Part shown: positions 57,001 to 64,000 of the stretch, piece after piece | How the letters are laid out: every line of letters starts with the position of its first letter | Numbering within the stretch: the stretch's first letter is position 1 | Origin: Pseudomonas neuropathica | GTDB taxonomy: Bacteria > Pseudomonadota > Gammaproteobacteria > Pseudomonadales > Pseudomonadaceae | Direction of reading: 5' to 3' | Length of the DNA stretch: 64,000 nt | Assembly: GCF_015461835.1 (NCBI RefSeq) | Contig: NZ_JACOPX010000003.1 | Coordinates: 62,001 to 126,000, forward strand | The notes under the pieces: model-generated | The model's input: only the letters and a program-made list of their open reading frames with translations | Database searches by the model: none | Told to the model about the DNA's origin: nothing | Translations under genes and position numbers: made by a program

Positions 57001-57603
57001 ATGAGCGTACTCGTAGGCAAACAAGCCCCTGACTTCACCGTCCCGGCCGTACTCGGCAATGGCGAGATCGTTGACAGCTTCACCCTGTCCTCGGCCATCA
57101 AAGGCAAATACGGCCTGGTGTTCTTCTACCCACTGGACTTCACCTTCGTCTGCCCGTCCGAGCTGATCGCTCTGGACAACCGCATGGCCGACTTCAAGGC
57201 ACGCAACGTTGAAGTGATCGCAGTGTCGATCGACTCGCACTTCACTCACAACGCATGGCGCAACACTCCAGTAAACAATGGCGGCATCGGCCAGGTGAAA
57301 TACACCATGGCTGCCGACATGAAGCACGACATCGCCAAGGCTTACGACGTTGAATCCGAAGGCGGCGTGGCTTTCCGTGGCGCGTTCCTGATCGACGACA
57401 AAGGCGTTGTCCGTTCGCAGATCATCAACGACCTGCCGCTGGGCCGTAACATGGAAGAGCTGATCCGTCTGGTCGACGCTCTGCAATTCCACGAAGAGCA
57501 CGGCGAAGTCTGCCCTGCCAACTGGAAAAAAGGCGACAAAGGCATGAACGCTTCGCCAGAAGGCGTTGCGGCTTACCTGACCGAGAACGCTGCTGCCCTG
57601 TAA
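57001..57603 (+). CDS. 2-Cys peroxiredoxin (AhpC/TSA family)
   Basis: 200 residues; AGGAGA lies 7 nt upstream of the ATG. The peroxidatic Cys51 is in PLDFTFVCPSELIAL and the resolving Cys171 in HGEVCPANW. It reduces hydrogen peroxide and organic peroxides. I recall a gene of this type beside bfd in P. aeruginosa as well. A terminator follows at once. Confidence 0.93.
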   Translation: MSVLVGKQAPDFTVPAVLGNGEIVDSFTLSSAIKGKYGLVFFYPLDFTFVCPSELIALDNRMADFKARNVEVIAVSIDSHFTHNAWRNTPVNNGGIGQVKYTMAADMKHDIAKAYDVESEGGVAFRGAFLIDDKGVVRSQIINDLPLGRNMEELIRLVDALQFHEEHGEVCPANWKKGDKGMNASPEGVAAYLTENAAAL

Positions 57604-57622
57604 GGCGCAACGTCGAGGTACA

Positions 57623-57651
57623 AAAAAACCGGCCCACGTGGCCGGTTTTTT
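57623..57651 (+). terminator. peroxiredoxin terminator
   Basis: AAAAAACCGGCC (57623-57634), loop CACGT, GGCCGGTTTTTT (57640-57651), 20 nt after the stop. Confidence 0.9.
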
Positions 57652-57681
57652 CATGCGCGGGATTTACCCGACGACCCTCAA

Positions 57682-58359
57682 TCAGTCGTCGAAGTCTTCC
57701 CAGCCGCCCATCTGCTTCCAGCGATTGACGATGCCGCAGAACAGCTCAGCGGTTTTCTCGGTGTCGTAACGCGCCGAGTGCGCCTCACGACCGTCGAAAT
57801 CGATGTCGGCGGCCTGGCAGGCTTTCGCCAGTACGGTTTGACCGTATGCCAGACCAGCCAGCGTCGCAGTGTCGAAACTGGAGAACGGGTGGAACGGGTT
57901 GCGTTTCATGTCCAGACGCGCAACGGCCGCGTTGAGGAAGCCAAGATCGAAGCTGCTGTTGTGCCCGACCAGAATCGCGCGCTTGCAGCCATTGGCCTTC
58001 AGCGCCTTGCGAATGCCACGGAAGATGTCAGTCAGTGCGGTTTCTTCGCTGACCGCCATGCGCAGTGGATGGTCCAGCTTGATTCCGGTGAACTCCAGCG
58101 CCGCTGCTTCGATGTTGGCGCCTTCGAACGGCTCAACGCGGAAGAAGTAGGTGTGATCCGGGTATACAAAACCCTTTTCATCCATGGCGATGGTGGTCGC
58201 GGCAATCTCCAGCAGAGCGTCGGTGGCCGAGTTGAAGCCACCGGTCTCTACGTCAACGACAACCGGCAGGTAGCCGCGAAAGCGTGCTGCCATCGGGTGA
58301 CGGGAACCGCCGCCGCCACTTTGACCGTCCAGTTCATCGTCGAAATGGTCTTCACTCAC
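57682..58359 (-). CDS. rnt: ribonuclease T
   Basis: 225 residues. DEDD exonuclease: [20 protein letters not shown] (Asp-x-Glu), [13 protein letters not shown], and the catalytic His-Asp in [14 protein letters not shown]. It trims 3' CCA ends of tRNA and matures 5S/23S rRNA. The start overlaps the pyrC stop by four bases, so the two are coupled. Confidence 0.95.
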   Translation of the reverse strand: MSEDHFDDELDGQSGGGGSRHPMAARFRGYLPVVVDVETGGFNSATDALLEIAATTIAMDEKGFVYPDHTYFFRVEPFEGANIEAAALEFTGIKLDHPLRMAVSEETALTDIFRGIRKALKANGCKRAILVGHNSSFDLGFLNAAVARLDMKRNPFHPFSSFDTATLAGLAYGQTVLAKACQAADIDFDGREAHSARYDTEKTAELFCGIVNRWKQMGGWEDFDD

Positions 58360-59402
58360 GCGTGTTCCTCCAGCAGGCGCCAGCGCAGTTTTTCACCGGC
58401 GCGCAGCGGGATAACGGTCAGCTCGCCAAACGGCAGGCTGGTCGGGGCGGTCCATTCTTCACGAACCAGGGTGATGCGATCGGTGTTCACCGGCAGGCCG
58501 TAGAAGCGCGGGCCATTGAGGCTGGCGAAAGCTTCGAGTTTGTCCAGCGCGTTACGCTGTTCGAAGGCTTCGGCATACAACTCGATGGCGGCGTACGCGG
58601 TGTAGCAGCCGGCACAGCCGCAAGCGGCTTCCTTGGCGTGCTGGGCGTGCGGCGCCGAGTCGGTGCCGAGGAAGAACTTCGCGCTGCCACTGGTGGCGGC
58701 GTCGAGGAGCGCTTCCTGGTGCGTGTTGCGCTTGAGGATCGGCAGGCAATAGAAGTGCGGCCGAATCCCGCCCACCAACATGTGGTTGCGGTTGTACAGC
58801 AGGTGATGCGCGGTGATGGTCGCGCCAACGTTGGCCGAAGCCTCGTTGACGAACTGCACGGCGTCACCGGTGGTGATGTGTTCAAACACCACTTTCAGCG
58901 TCGGGAAGCGCTCGACCACGCGGCGCATGTGCTCGTCGATGAAGATCTTTTCGCGGTCGAACACATCGACGTCGCCACGGGTGACTTCACCGTGGATCAG
59001 CAACGGCATGCCGACTTCGGCCATGGCTTCCAGTGCCGGGAAGATCTTGTCGATGCTGGTCACGCCGGAATCGGAGTTGGTGGTCGCGCCGGCCGGGTAC
59101 AGCTTGGCTGCGTGCACAAAACCACTGGCCTTGGCTTCACGAATTTCTTCGGGCTGGGTGCGGTCGGTGAGGTACAGCACCATCAGCGGTTCGAAGCGAC
59201 TGCCGGCCGGGCGGGCAGCGAGAATCCGCTGGCGATAGCCGTCGGCTTCAGCGGCGTTGCGCACCGGTGGTACCAGGTTGGGCATGATGATGGCGCGGCC
59301 AAAAGTGCGCGCAACATCGGCAACGGTATTGGTCAACACGGCACCATCGCGAAGATGAATGTGCCAGTCGTCGGGACGCAGCAGGGTCAGGCGGTCGGAC
59401 AT
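58356..59402 (-). CDS. pyrC: dihydroorotase
   Basis: 348 residues. Metal-binding His14 and His16 in [10 protein letters not shown], the carboxylated lysine in [13 protein letters not shown], and [13 protein letters not shown]. Cyclises carbamoyl-aspartate in pyrimidine biosynthesis. Class II type. Coupled to rnt. Confidence 0.95.
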   Translation of the reverse strand: MSDRLTLLRPDDWHIHLRDGAVLTNTVADVARTFGRAIIMPNLVPPVRNAAEADGYRQRILAARPAGSRFEPLMVLYLTDRTQPEEIREAKASGFVHAAKLYPAGATTNSDSGVTSIDKIFPALEAMAEVGMPLLIHGEVTRGDVDVFDREKIFIDEHMRRVVERFPTLKVVFEHITTGDAVQFVNEASANVGATITAHHLLYNRNHMLVGGIRPHFYCLPILKRNTHQEALLDAATSGSAKFFLGTDSAPHAQHAKEAACGCAGCYTAYAAIELYAEAFEQRNALDKLEAFASLNGPRFYGLPVNTDRITLVREEWTAPTSLPFGELTVIPLRAGEKLRWRLLEEHA

Positions 59403-59562
59403 GAGGGGATTCCAGGCGGGTCAAACTGAGGCGAATGCTACCGGAAAAGACTCTTGCAGGCACTCGCTATCAAGTTTTGCCGGAACCTTCCGATATCCCG
59501 TAGGTATGCCGTAAACATAGTGTGAATCGGTCTTTGTGTTTCAGAAGCCAATGGAGCCTCCC

Positions 59563-60471
59563 GTGCGCCAGCGTTATTTAGCCTTGCTCAGTGTGTTTGC
59601 CAGCCTTCCGGCGATGGCGCTCACGTACCAGACCCGTCTGGAGAACATTGAGTGGACGGTCGCCGGCGACAAGTTCGAATGTCGTCTGACCCAACCGATC
59701 ACTGATTTCGGCTCGGGTGAGTTCGTGCGCAAGGCCGGCGAGCAGGCGATATTCCGTCTGAACGCCTACAACGCCATGCTCGGCGGCGGCTCTGCAACGT
59801 TGCTGGCAGCGGCTGCGCCTTGGCAGCCGGGCCGTGGTGACATCAATCTGGGCTCTGTAAGGCTCGGTAGCGGCAACGTCTTGTTCAGCAGTTCGCAGTC
59901 CCAGGCCGGCGGTTTGATCAGTGGCCTGCTGGACGGTCGCAGCCCGGTCGTACGGCGCGCTTCAGGCGATGGCCGTGTCTCTGAAGTACGCCTGTTGCCG
60001 GTCAAGTTCAGCAAGGCCTTCAACGATTACCAGACGTGTGTAGCGAAATTGCTGCCGCAGAATTTCGACCAGATCAAACAGTCGCAGATCGGCTTCCCCG
60101 GCGAAGGCGTTGACCTGGATCCTGCCGCTAAAGCCAAGCTGCAAGTGATGCTCGAATACATGAAGGCCGATCCGACGGTCAATCACATCGAGCTCGACGG
60201 CCATTCCGACAACAGCGGTAATCGCCTGACCAACCGTGAACTGTCGCGCCGCCGCGCGCTGGCGGTGGTCGACTTCTTCAAGGCCAACGGCATTCAGGAA
60301 TCGCAGATCACCGTGCGTTTCCATGGCGAGCAATATCCCATTGTGCCCAACACCAATGCGGCCAATCGCGCGAAGAACCGTCGGGTCAATGTCAAGCTCG
60401 CACGCGTGGCGCCGGTCGCGGCTCCGGCACCGCAAGCGAGCACGCCAGCCAATACTGCGGCGACTTCCTGA
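59563..60471 (+). CDS. motY: MotY-like OmpA-domain protein
   Basis: 302 residues from the GTG at 59563. GGAG lies 6 nt upstream, and this start gives MRQRYLALLSVFASLPAMA, a clean signal peptide; ATG 59551 sits on the GGAG and is less likely. The C-terminal OmpA/peptidoglycan-binding domain (HIELDGHSDNSGNRLTNREL and RAKNRRVNVKL) follows a MotY-like N-terminal beta domain. In polar flagellates MotY forms the T-ring stator anchor. The symbol rests on position next to argG and pyrC and on layout. Confidence 0.82.
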   Translation: MRQRYLALLSVFASLPAMALTYQTRLENIEWTVAGDKFECRLTQPITDFGSGEFVRKAGEQAIFRLNAYNAMLGGGSATLLAAAAPWQPGRGDINLGSVRLGSGNVLFSSSQSQAGGLISGLLDGRSPVVRRASGDGRVSEVRLLPVKFSKAFNDYQTCVAKLLPQNFDQIKQSQIGFPGEGVDLDPAAKAKLQVMLEYMKADPTVNHIELDGHSDNSGNRLTNRELSRRRALAVVDFFKANGIQESQITVRFHGEQYPIVPNTNAANRAKNRRVNVKLARVAPVAAPAPQASTPANTAATS

Positions 60472-60600
60472 CCCGCCGGTCATCGTCGCGCTCTCGACAG
60501 ATTCTGTCGCTTTGTCGTCTTAAGCTGTCGCGCCTCTGTAAATTATCGCGTTTGGGCGGTAGACTCCTCGGCTTTCCGTAGAACCCCGTGGAGTGATGGC

Positions 60601-61818
60601 ATGGCGGACGTAAACAAGGTCGTTCTGGCGTATTCCGGCGGCCTGGACACTTCGGTGATCCTCAAGTGGCTGCAGGATACTTATAACTGTGAAGTGGTGA
60701 CCTTCACCGCTGATCTCGGTCAAGGCGAAGAGGTCGAGCCGGCCCGCGCCAAGGCTCAGGCCATGGGCGTCAAAGAAATCTACATCGACGACCTGCGCGA
60801 AGAGTTCGTGCGTGATTTCGTGTTCCCGATGTTCCGCGCCAACACCGTTTACGAAGGCGAGTACCTGCTGGGTACTTCCATCGCACGTCCGCTGATCGCC
60901 AAACGTCTGATCGAAATCGCCAACGAAACCGGCGCTGACGCCATTTCCCATGGCGCCACCGGCAAGGGTAACGACCAGGTGCGTTTCGAACTGGGTGCCT
61001 ACGCGCTCAAGCCTGGCGTAAAAGTGATTGCCCCTTGGCGCGAGTGGGACCTGCTGTCCCGCGAGAAGCTGATGGACTACGCCGAGAAGCACGCGATCCC
61101 GATCGAGCGCCACGGCAAGAAGAAGTCCCCGTACTCGATGGACGCCAACCTGCTGCACATCTCCTATGAAGGTGGCGTGCTGGAAGACACCTGGACCGAG
61201 CACGAAGAAGACATGTGGAAATGGACCGTCTCCCCGGAGAACGCTCCTGACAAAGCGCAATACCTGGAACTGACCTACCGCAACGGCGACATCGTTGCAC
61301 TGGACGGCGTCGAAATGACTCCGGCCACCGTGCTGGCGACGCTGAACAAGATCGGTGGCGCTCACGGTATCGGCCGTCTCGACATCGTCGAAAACCGTTA
61401 CGTCGGCATGAAGTCCCGTGGCTGCTACGAAACCCCGGGCGGCACCATTATGCTGCGCGCTCACCGCGCCATCGAATCGATCACCCTGGACCGCGAAGTC
61501 GCTCACCTCAAAGACGAGCTGATGCCGAAATACGCCAGCCTGATCTACACCGGTTACTGGTGGAGCCCAGAGCGTCTGATGCTGCAGCAGATGATCGACG
61601 CTTCGCAGGTCAACGTGAACGGCGTTGTGCGCCTGAAGTTGTACAAAGGCAACGTGATCGTTACCGGCCGCAAGTCCGACGATTCGCTGTTCGATTCCAA
61701 CATCGCGACCTTCGAAGAAGACGGCGGTGCTTACAACCAGGCCGACGCAGCGGGCTTCATCAAGCTCAACGCGCTGCGCATGCGCATTGCTGCCAACAAG
61801 GGCCGCAAGCTGTTCTAA
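60601..61818 (+). CDS. argG: argininosuccinate synthase
   Basis: 405 residues. The ATP-binding P-loop of the N-type pyrophosphatases is [17 protein letters not shown], followed by aspartate/citrulline motifs and [17 protein letters not shown]. It ligates citrulline and aspartate; argF, upstream in the window, supplies citrulline. A strong terminator follows. Confidence 0.97.
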   Translation: MADVNKVVLAYSGGLDTSVILKWLQDTYNCEVVTFTADLGQGEEVEPARAKAQAMGVKEIYIDDLREEFVRDFVFPMFRANTVYEGEYLLGTSIARPLIAKRLIEIANETGADAISHGATGKGNDQVRFELGAYALKPGVKVIAPWREWDLLSREKLMDYAEKHAIPIERHGKKKSPYSMDANLLHISYEGGVLEDTWTEHEEDMWKWTVSPENAPDKAQYLELTYRNGDIVALDGVEMTPATVLATLNKIGGAHGIGRLDIVENRYVGMKSRGCYETPGGTIMLRAHRAIESITLDREVAHLKDELMPKYASLIYTGYWWSPERLMLQQMIDASQVNVNGVVRLKLYKGNVIVTGRKSDDSLFDSNIATFEEDGGAYNQADAAGFIKLNALRMRIAANKGRKLF

Positions 61819-61841
61819 GCGTTCTGGTCTGAAGCGTAATG

Positions 61842-61881
61842 AAAAGGGCGGCCTTGTCATCGAGACAAGGCCGCCCTTTTT
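61842..61881 (+). terminator. argG terminator
   Basis: Perfect 17-bp stem: 61842-61858 with 61864-61880, loop ATCGA, followed by T. Core CGGCCTTGTC/GACAAGGCCG. Confidence 0.93.
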
Positions 61882-61951
61882 GCATGATTCTTTGTTTGCG
61901 TCTGATTGAAGCCTGTTCCTGGTCTTGGCATCTGTGGCTACGACTCATCCT

Positions 61952-62668
61952 TTATGCCCGTCCCAGCAGCGTTACCGCCTGTGCGCAAAGGTTATAAACA
62001 ATACAAATCGTTTTGCCTGAGCCTTTCCTGACGTGCCTGATCTTCAGCAATGAATGCTGCGTCAGTAAAACGTCCGATACATGATTGGAAAGAAACACCA
62101 CCACTCGGGGAGTTTTCCGGTCCAGGTTCCGGATGTTTTCCAGAATCGTGGCTAACTCTCTCGATGCATCGACACCCCGAACGTCGATGAGGTGCAGGTC
62201 ACTGACCCATGCGGGCAACTGAATGTTGTGCTGAACAATCAGGTTCGATTTTGAGTTGATGGCCGAGGGCGGGTCAGGCGCGTTGTGGACTTTGCACGCG
62301 TCCTTGCATTCGGTTGGGCCTGACTCGCTGGGCACGATACAACTTGATAGTCCAAATGTCCCTTGTGTGGCTGGCTCCAGGGGTGGTGTGTTTCGTTTGT
62401 TCTCGCGGTCGTTGTTATCGATTACCTTAAGAAAGTTTTTGTCCTTGCCGAAGTCCGAAGGTGAGTAAAGGGAACGGTAGTTAAAGTTTAAAGTTATAAA
62501 GAATAGAAACAGCAAGTAGAACGGGAAGCTGATCAGAAACCACACGTAGATCTCTCTGTCCTTATTGTCTAGGAAAGGCAGCGAAATAGCGGCTGATGTT
62601 TCCGAAATGGCTGCGAATATGGCAATTACCGTCATTGGGTTAGTGATTTTGTTTTTTATTTTCAGCAT
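61952..62668 (-). CDS. unrecognised two-helix membrane protein
   Basis: 238 residues. Two hydrophobic helices at about 12-33 and 42-60 (FLISFPFYLLFLFFI), then a charged proline/serine-rich linker (about 75-140) and a globular C-terminal domain with VSDLHLIDVRGVDASREL and TPRVVVFLSNHVSDVLLTQHS, which looks like an alternating beta/alpha fold. I do not recognise it. The gene is visibly more AT-rich than its neighbours, and codon use differs (many AAA, AAT, TTT), suggesting relatively recent acquisition or a fast-evolving gene. Confidence 0.6.
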   Translation of the reverse strand: MLKIKNKITNPMTVIAIFAAISETSAAISLPFLDNKDREIYVWFLISFPFYLLFLFFITLNFNYRSLYSPSDFGKDKNFLKVIDNNDRENKRNTPPLEPATQGTFGLSSCIVPSESGPTECKDACKVHNAPDPPSAINSKSNLIVQHNIQLPAWVSDLHLIDVRGVDASRELATILENIRNLDRKTPRVVVFLSNHVSDVLLTQHSLLKIRHVRKGSGKTICIVYNLCAQAVTLLGRA

Positions 62669-63179
62669 GCTTGTGCTCTTGTGTTTGATCTGTCTCGTTG
62701 GTGATAAGTTGGTATGAGTTGAGTGGCCTGGTAATCGGGTTTCAAATACTTGTATTTATAGCAAAAGTATTGTGTTGGGTATAAATATCTTGTTTCAAGT
62801 GTTTATATCGGGTTTGAAGTTGTGAGGTGGGTGTGTCGGCTGTTGCATGGTGTTTCGGGTTGATAATCAAAGTTCTCGGCCGAACGCAGATTCGCAGGTG
62901 TCATGGCCTTTCGGGCACCGTGAAACTCAACGACAAGGCATGATTTCTGTGTCGTTAGCCGTAGTCTGTAACAAGTTAAAAGCGAACTATTTCCGTGAGC
63001 GGAGGAGGAAATAACGTCGGATGTTTACTGGGGGTGGCGGTATTTTGTAGGAATAGTCCGCAATGACTGTAGGGTATGTCTCTCGATGCAGGTGCGTGTT
63101 AACCCTGGCATGCCATAGAGCAAGTGACTGGGCTATTGTGCGTGTTCTAAAAATTCGAACAGCGAAACTGGACTTGCCC
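62669..63179. other. 511-bp AT-rich intergenic region
   Basis: No reading frame, terminator or repeat of the classes above was seen. Much lower GC than the window average. It contains the promoters of the divergent membrane-protein and response-regulator genes, but no clear -35/-10 pair could be assigned. Confidence 0.45.
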
Positions 63180-63806
63180 ATGAATAAAGTGCTGATCGTG
63201 GATGATCACCCTGTCATTCGTCTTGCGGTACGTATGCTGATGGAACGTCATGGCTACGAAGTCATCGCAGAAACTGATAACGGTGTGGATGCGTTACAAC
63301 TTGCTCGAGAACAAATGCCGGATATTGTCATTCTGGATATTGGAATACCGAAGCTAGATGGTCTGGAAGTTATCGCGCGCCTGACTACGACGGCCATGCC
63401 TATTAAAGTTCTGGTGTTGACCTCCCAGGCTCCCGGGCACTTTTCAATGCGCTGCATGCAGTCGGGGGCGGCCGGCTATGTCTGTAAACAACAGGACCTG
63501 ACCGAGTTGCTCAGTGCGATCAAGGCGGTATTGTCGGGCTATAGTTATTTTCCCAATCAGGCTTTGCATACAGTCCGCACCAGTCTGGGCAATGCCAGTG
63601 AGGCTGACATGGTGGATCGTCTGTCCGGTCGGGAAATGATGGTGTTGCAGCAGTTGGCGCGAGGCAAGACAAACAAGGAAATCGCCGATGGCATGTTTTT
63701 GAGCAACAAAACCGTAAGCACCTACAAGACGCGCTTGTTGTTGAAGCTCAATGCGCGGTCCCTGGTTGATCTGATCGAGCTGGCGCAGCGTAATGGTCTG
63801 GTCTGA
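63180..63806 (+). CDS. LuxR-type response regulator (EvgA/RocA-like)
   Basis: 208 residues from ATG 63180. Receiver: KVLIVDDHPVIRLAVRML, phospho-Asp in VILDIGIPKLDG. Output HTH: LSGREMMVLQQLARGKTNKEIADG then NKTVSTYKTRLLLK. NarL-family architecture. It resembles the RocA-type regulators of fimbrial genes in P. aeruginosa in its first 40 residues, but no kinase is adjacent, so it is an orphan here. Confidence 0.88.
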   Translation: MNKVLIVDDHPVIRLAVRMLMERHGYEVIAETDNGVDALQLAREQMPDIVILDIGIPKLDGLEVIARLTTTAMPIKVLVLTSQAPGHFSMRCMQSGAAGYVCKQQDLTELLSAIKAVLSGYSYFPNQALHTVRTSLGNASEADMVDRLSGREMMVLQQLARGKTNKEIADGMFLSNKTVSTYKTRLLLKLNARSLVDLIELAQRNGLV

Positions 63807-63865
63807 ATGTATCGAGGGCTGACAGGGTGGTGGGCCGGTCGAACTCCGCTAGCCGCAGAAAGTGA

Positions 63866-63889
63866 AAAGCCTCCATTTCGGGAGGCTTT
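63866..63889. terminator. hairpin between the response regulator and the terminal gene
   Basis: AAAGCCTCC (63866-63874) pairs with GGAGGCTTT (63881-63889); A- and T-ends suggest it works for both converging genes. Confidence 0.7.
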
Positions 63890-63895
63890 CAAATA

Positions 63896-64000
63896 TCAGT
63901 CATCAAAATCGTAATCGGCCAATTGCTTTTGCAGTCGGCGCTCCTCAAGCAGGTTATCGATCGTACGGCGCTTGCTGAGATTGGTCTTGGCGACTTCGAC
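63896..64000 (-). CDS. C-terminus of a small conserved protein (PA3496-like), truncated by window end
   Basis: 34 codons plus a stop: VEVAKTNLSKRRTIDNLLEE, then RRLQKQLADYDFDD. The R-R-x-I-[DE]-x-[LY]-x-E-x-R-L-x-x-x-[LI]-x-D-[YF] pattern resembles the small gammaproteobacterial PA3496-type family. The start lies beyond base 64000. The identification is tentative. Confidence 0.5.
   Translation of the reverse strand, partial: VEVAKTNLSKRRTIDNLLEERRLQKQLADYDFDD

Noticed and set aside
60520..61860. 446-codon minus frame opposite argG
   Set aside because: argG is unmistakable on the plus strand.

Overview
The window is one continuous stretch of a GC-rich gammaproteobacterial chromosome, almost certainly a member of the Pseudomonas fluorescens/putida lineage. 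Evidence: the glpFKRD, aatJQMP-aauSR-glpM and argF-grxD-bfr-bfd-Prx-rnt-pyrC-motY-argG blocks are arranged as I recall them for that genus, and the intergenic REP sequences (for example the core GGGAGCGAGCTTGCTCGC) are typical of it. No phage, integrase, transposase, rRNA, tRNA or CRISPR array was recognised. The lineage and gene-order statements come from memory, not from a search.

Layout. 1-2016 (-) is the N-terminal 672 codons of a DUF6543/dermonecrotic-toxin-like protein cut by the window edge; upstream lies a bifunctional PBP-like protein (2209-5367). 5878-14638 is metabolic and transport: two APC permeases, a GtrII/GtrA surface-glycosylation pair, an FMN glutamate-synthase-like enzyme, and a nitrilase-family amidase with a divergent LuxR regulator. 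14646-24594 is a dense signalling island: REC-GGDEF-EAL, REC-GGDEF-EAL, di-haem cytochrome c peroxidase, DAHL-type sensor kinase and REC-histidine kinase in one minus-strand run with three ATGA stop/start overlaps, and a divergent REC-HD-GYP protein. 24662-27212 holds a Nudix hydrolase, a LysE exporter, a GNAT enzyme and metR. 27352-33537 is a second, 1848-residue DUF6543 protein with a small downstream partner.

33756-52234 is transport and carbon/nitrogen metabolism: secreted alpha/beta hydrolase, FrnE-like DsbA protein, glpM, the acidic-amino-acid two-component system aauSR and its ABC transporter aatJQMP, the glycerol regulon glpFKRD, ybaK, a PhzF-family protein, an ABC ATPase and argF. 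The aatJ upstream region carries a sigma-54 -24/-12 element and two TTCGG-N4-CCGAA palindromes 31 bp apart, which fits AauR control. The glpD upstream region carries two GlpR-like palindromes.

52635-61818 is conserved core: small hypothetical, molybdopterin oxidoreductase, grxD, bacterioferritin and its ferredoxin Bfd (with a Fur-box-like site), a 2-Cys peroxiredoxin, rnt-pyrC, motY-like and argG. The right end (61952-64000) is AT-richer, with an unrecognised membrane protein, a LuxR-type response regulator and the C-terminus of a small conserved protein.

Intergenic DNA is rich in REP pairs of at least three sequence classes and in three copies of a 140-190 bp imperfectly palindromic repeat. 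The most interesting targets are the cytochrome-peroxidase/c-di-GMP signalling island and the large DUF6543 protein with its small neighbour.
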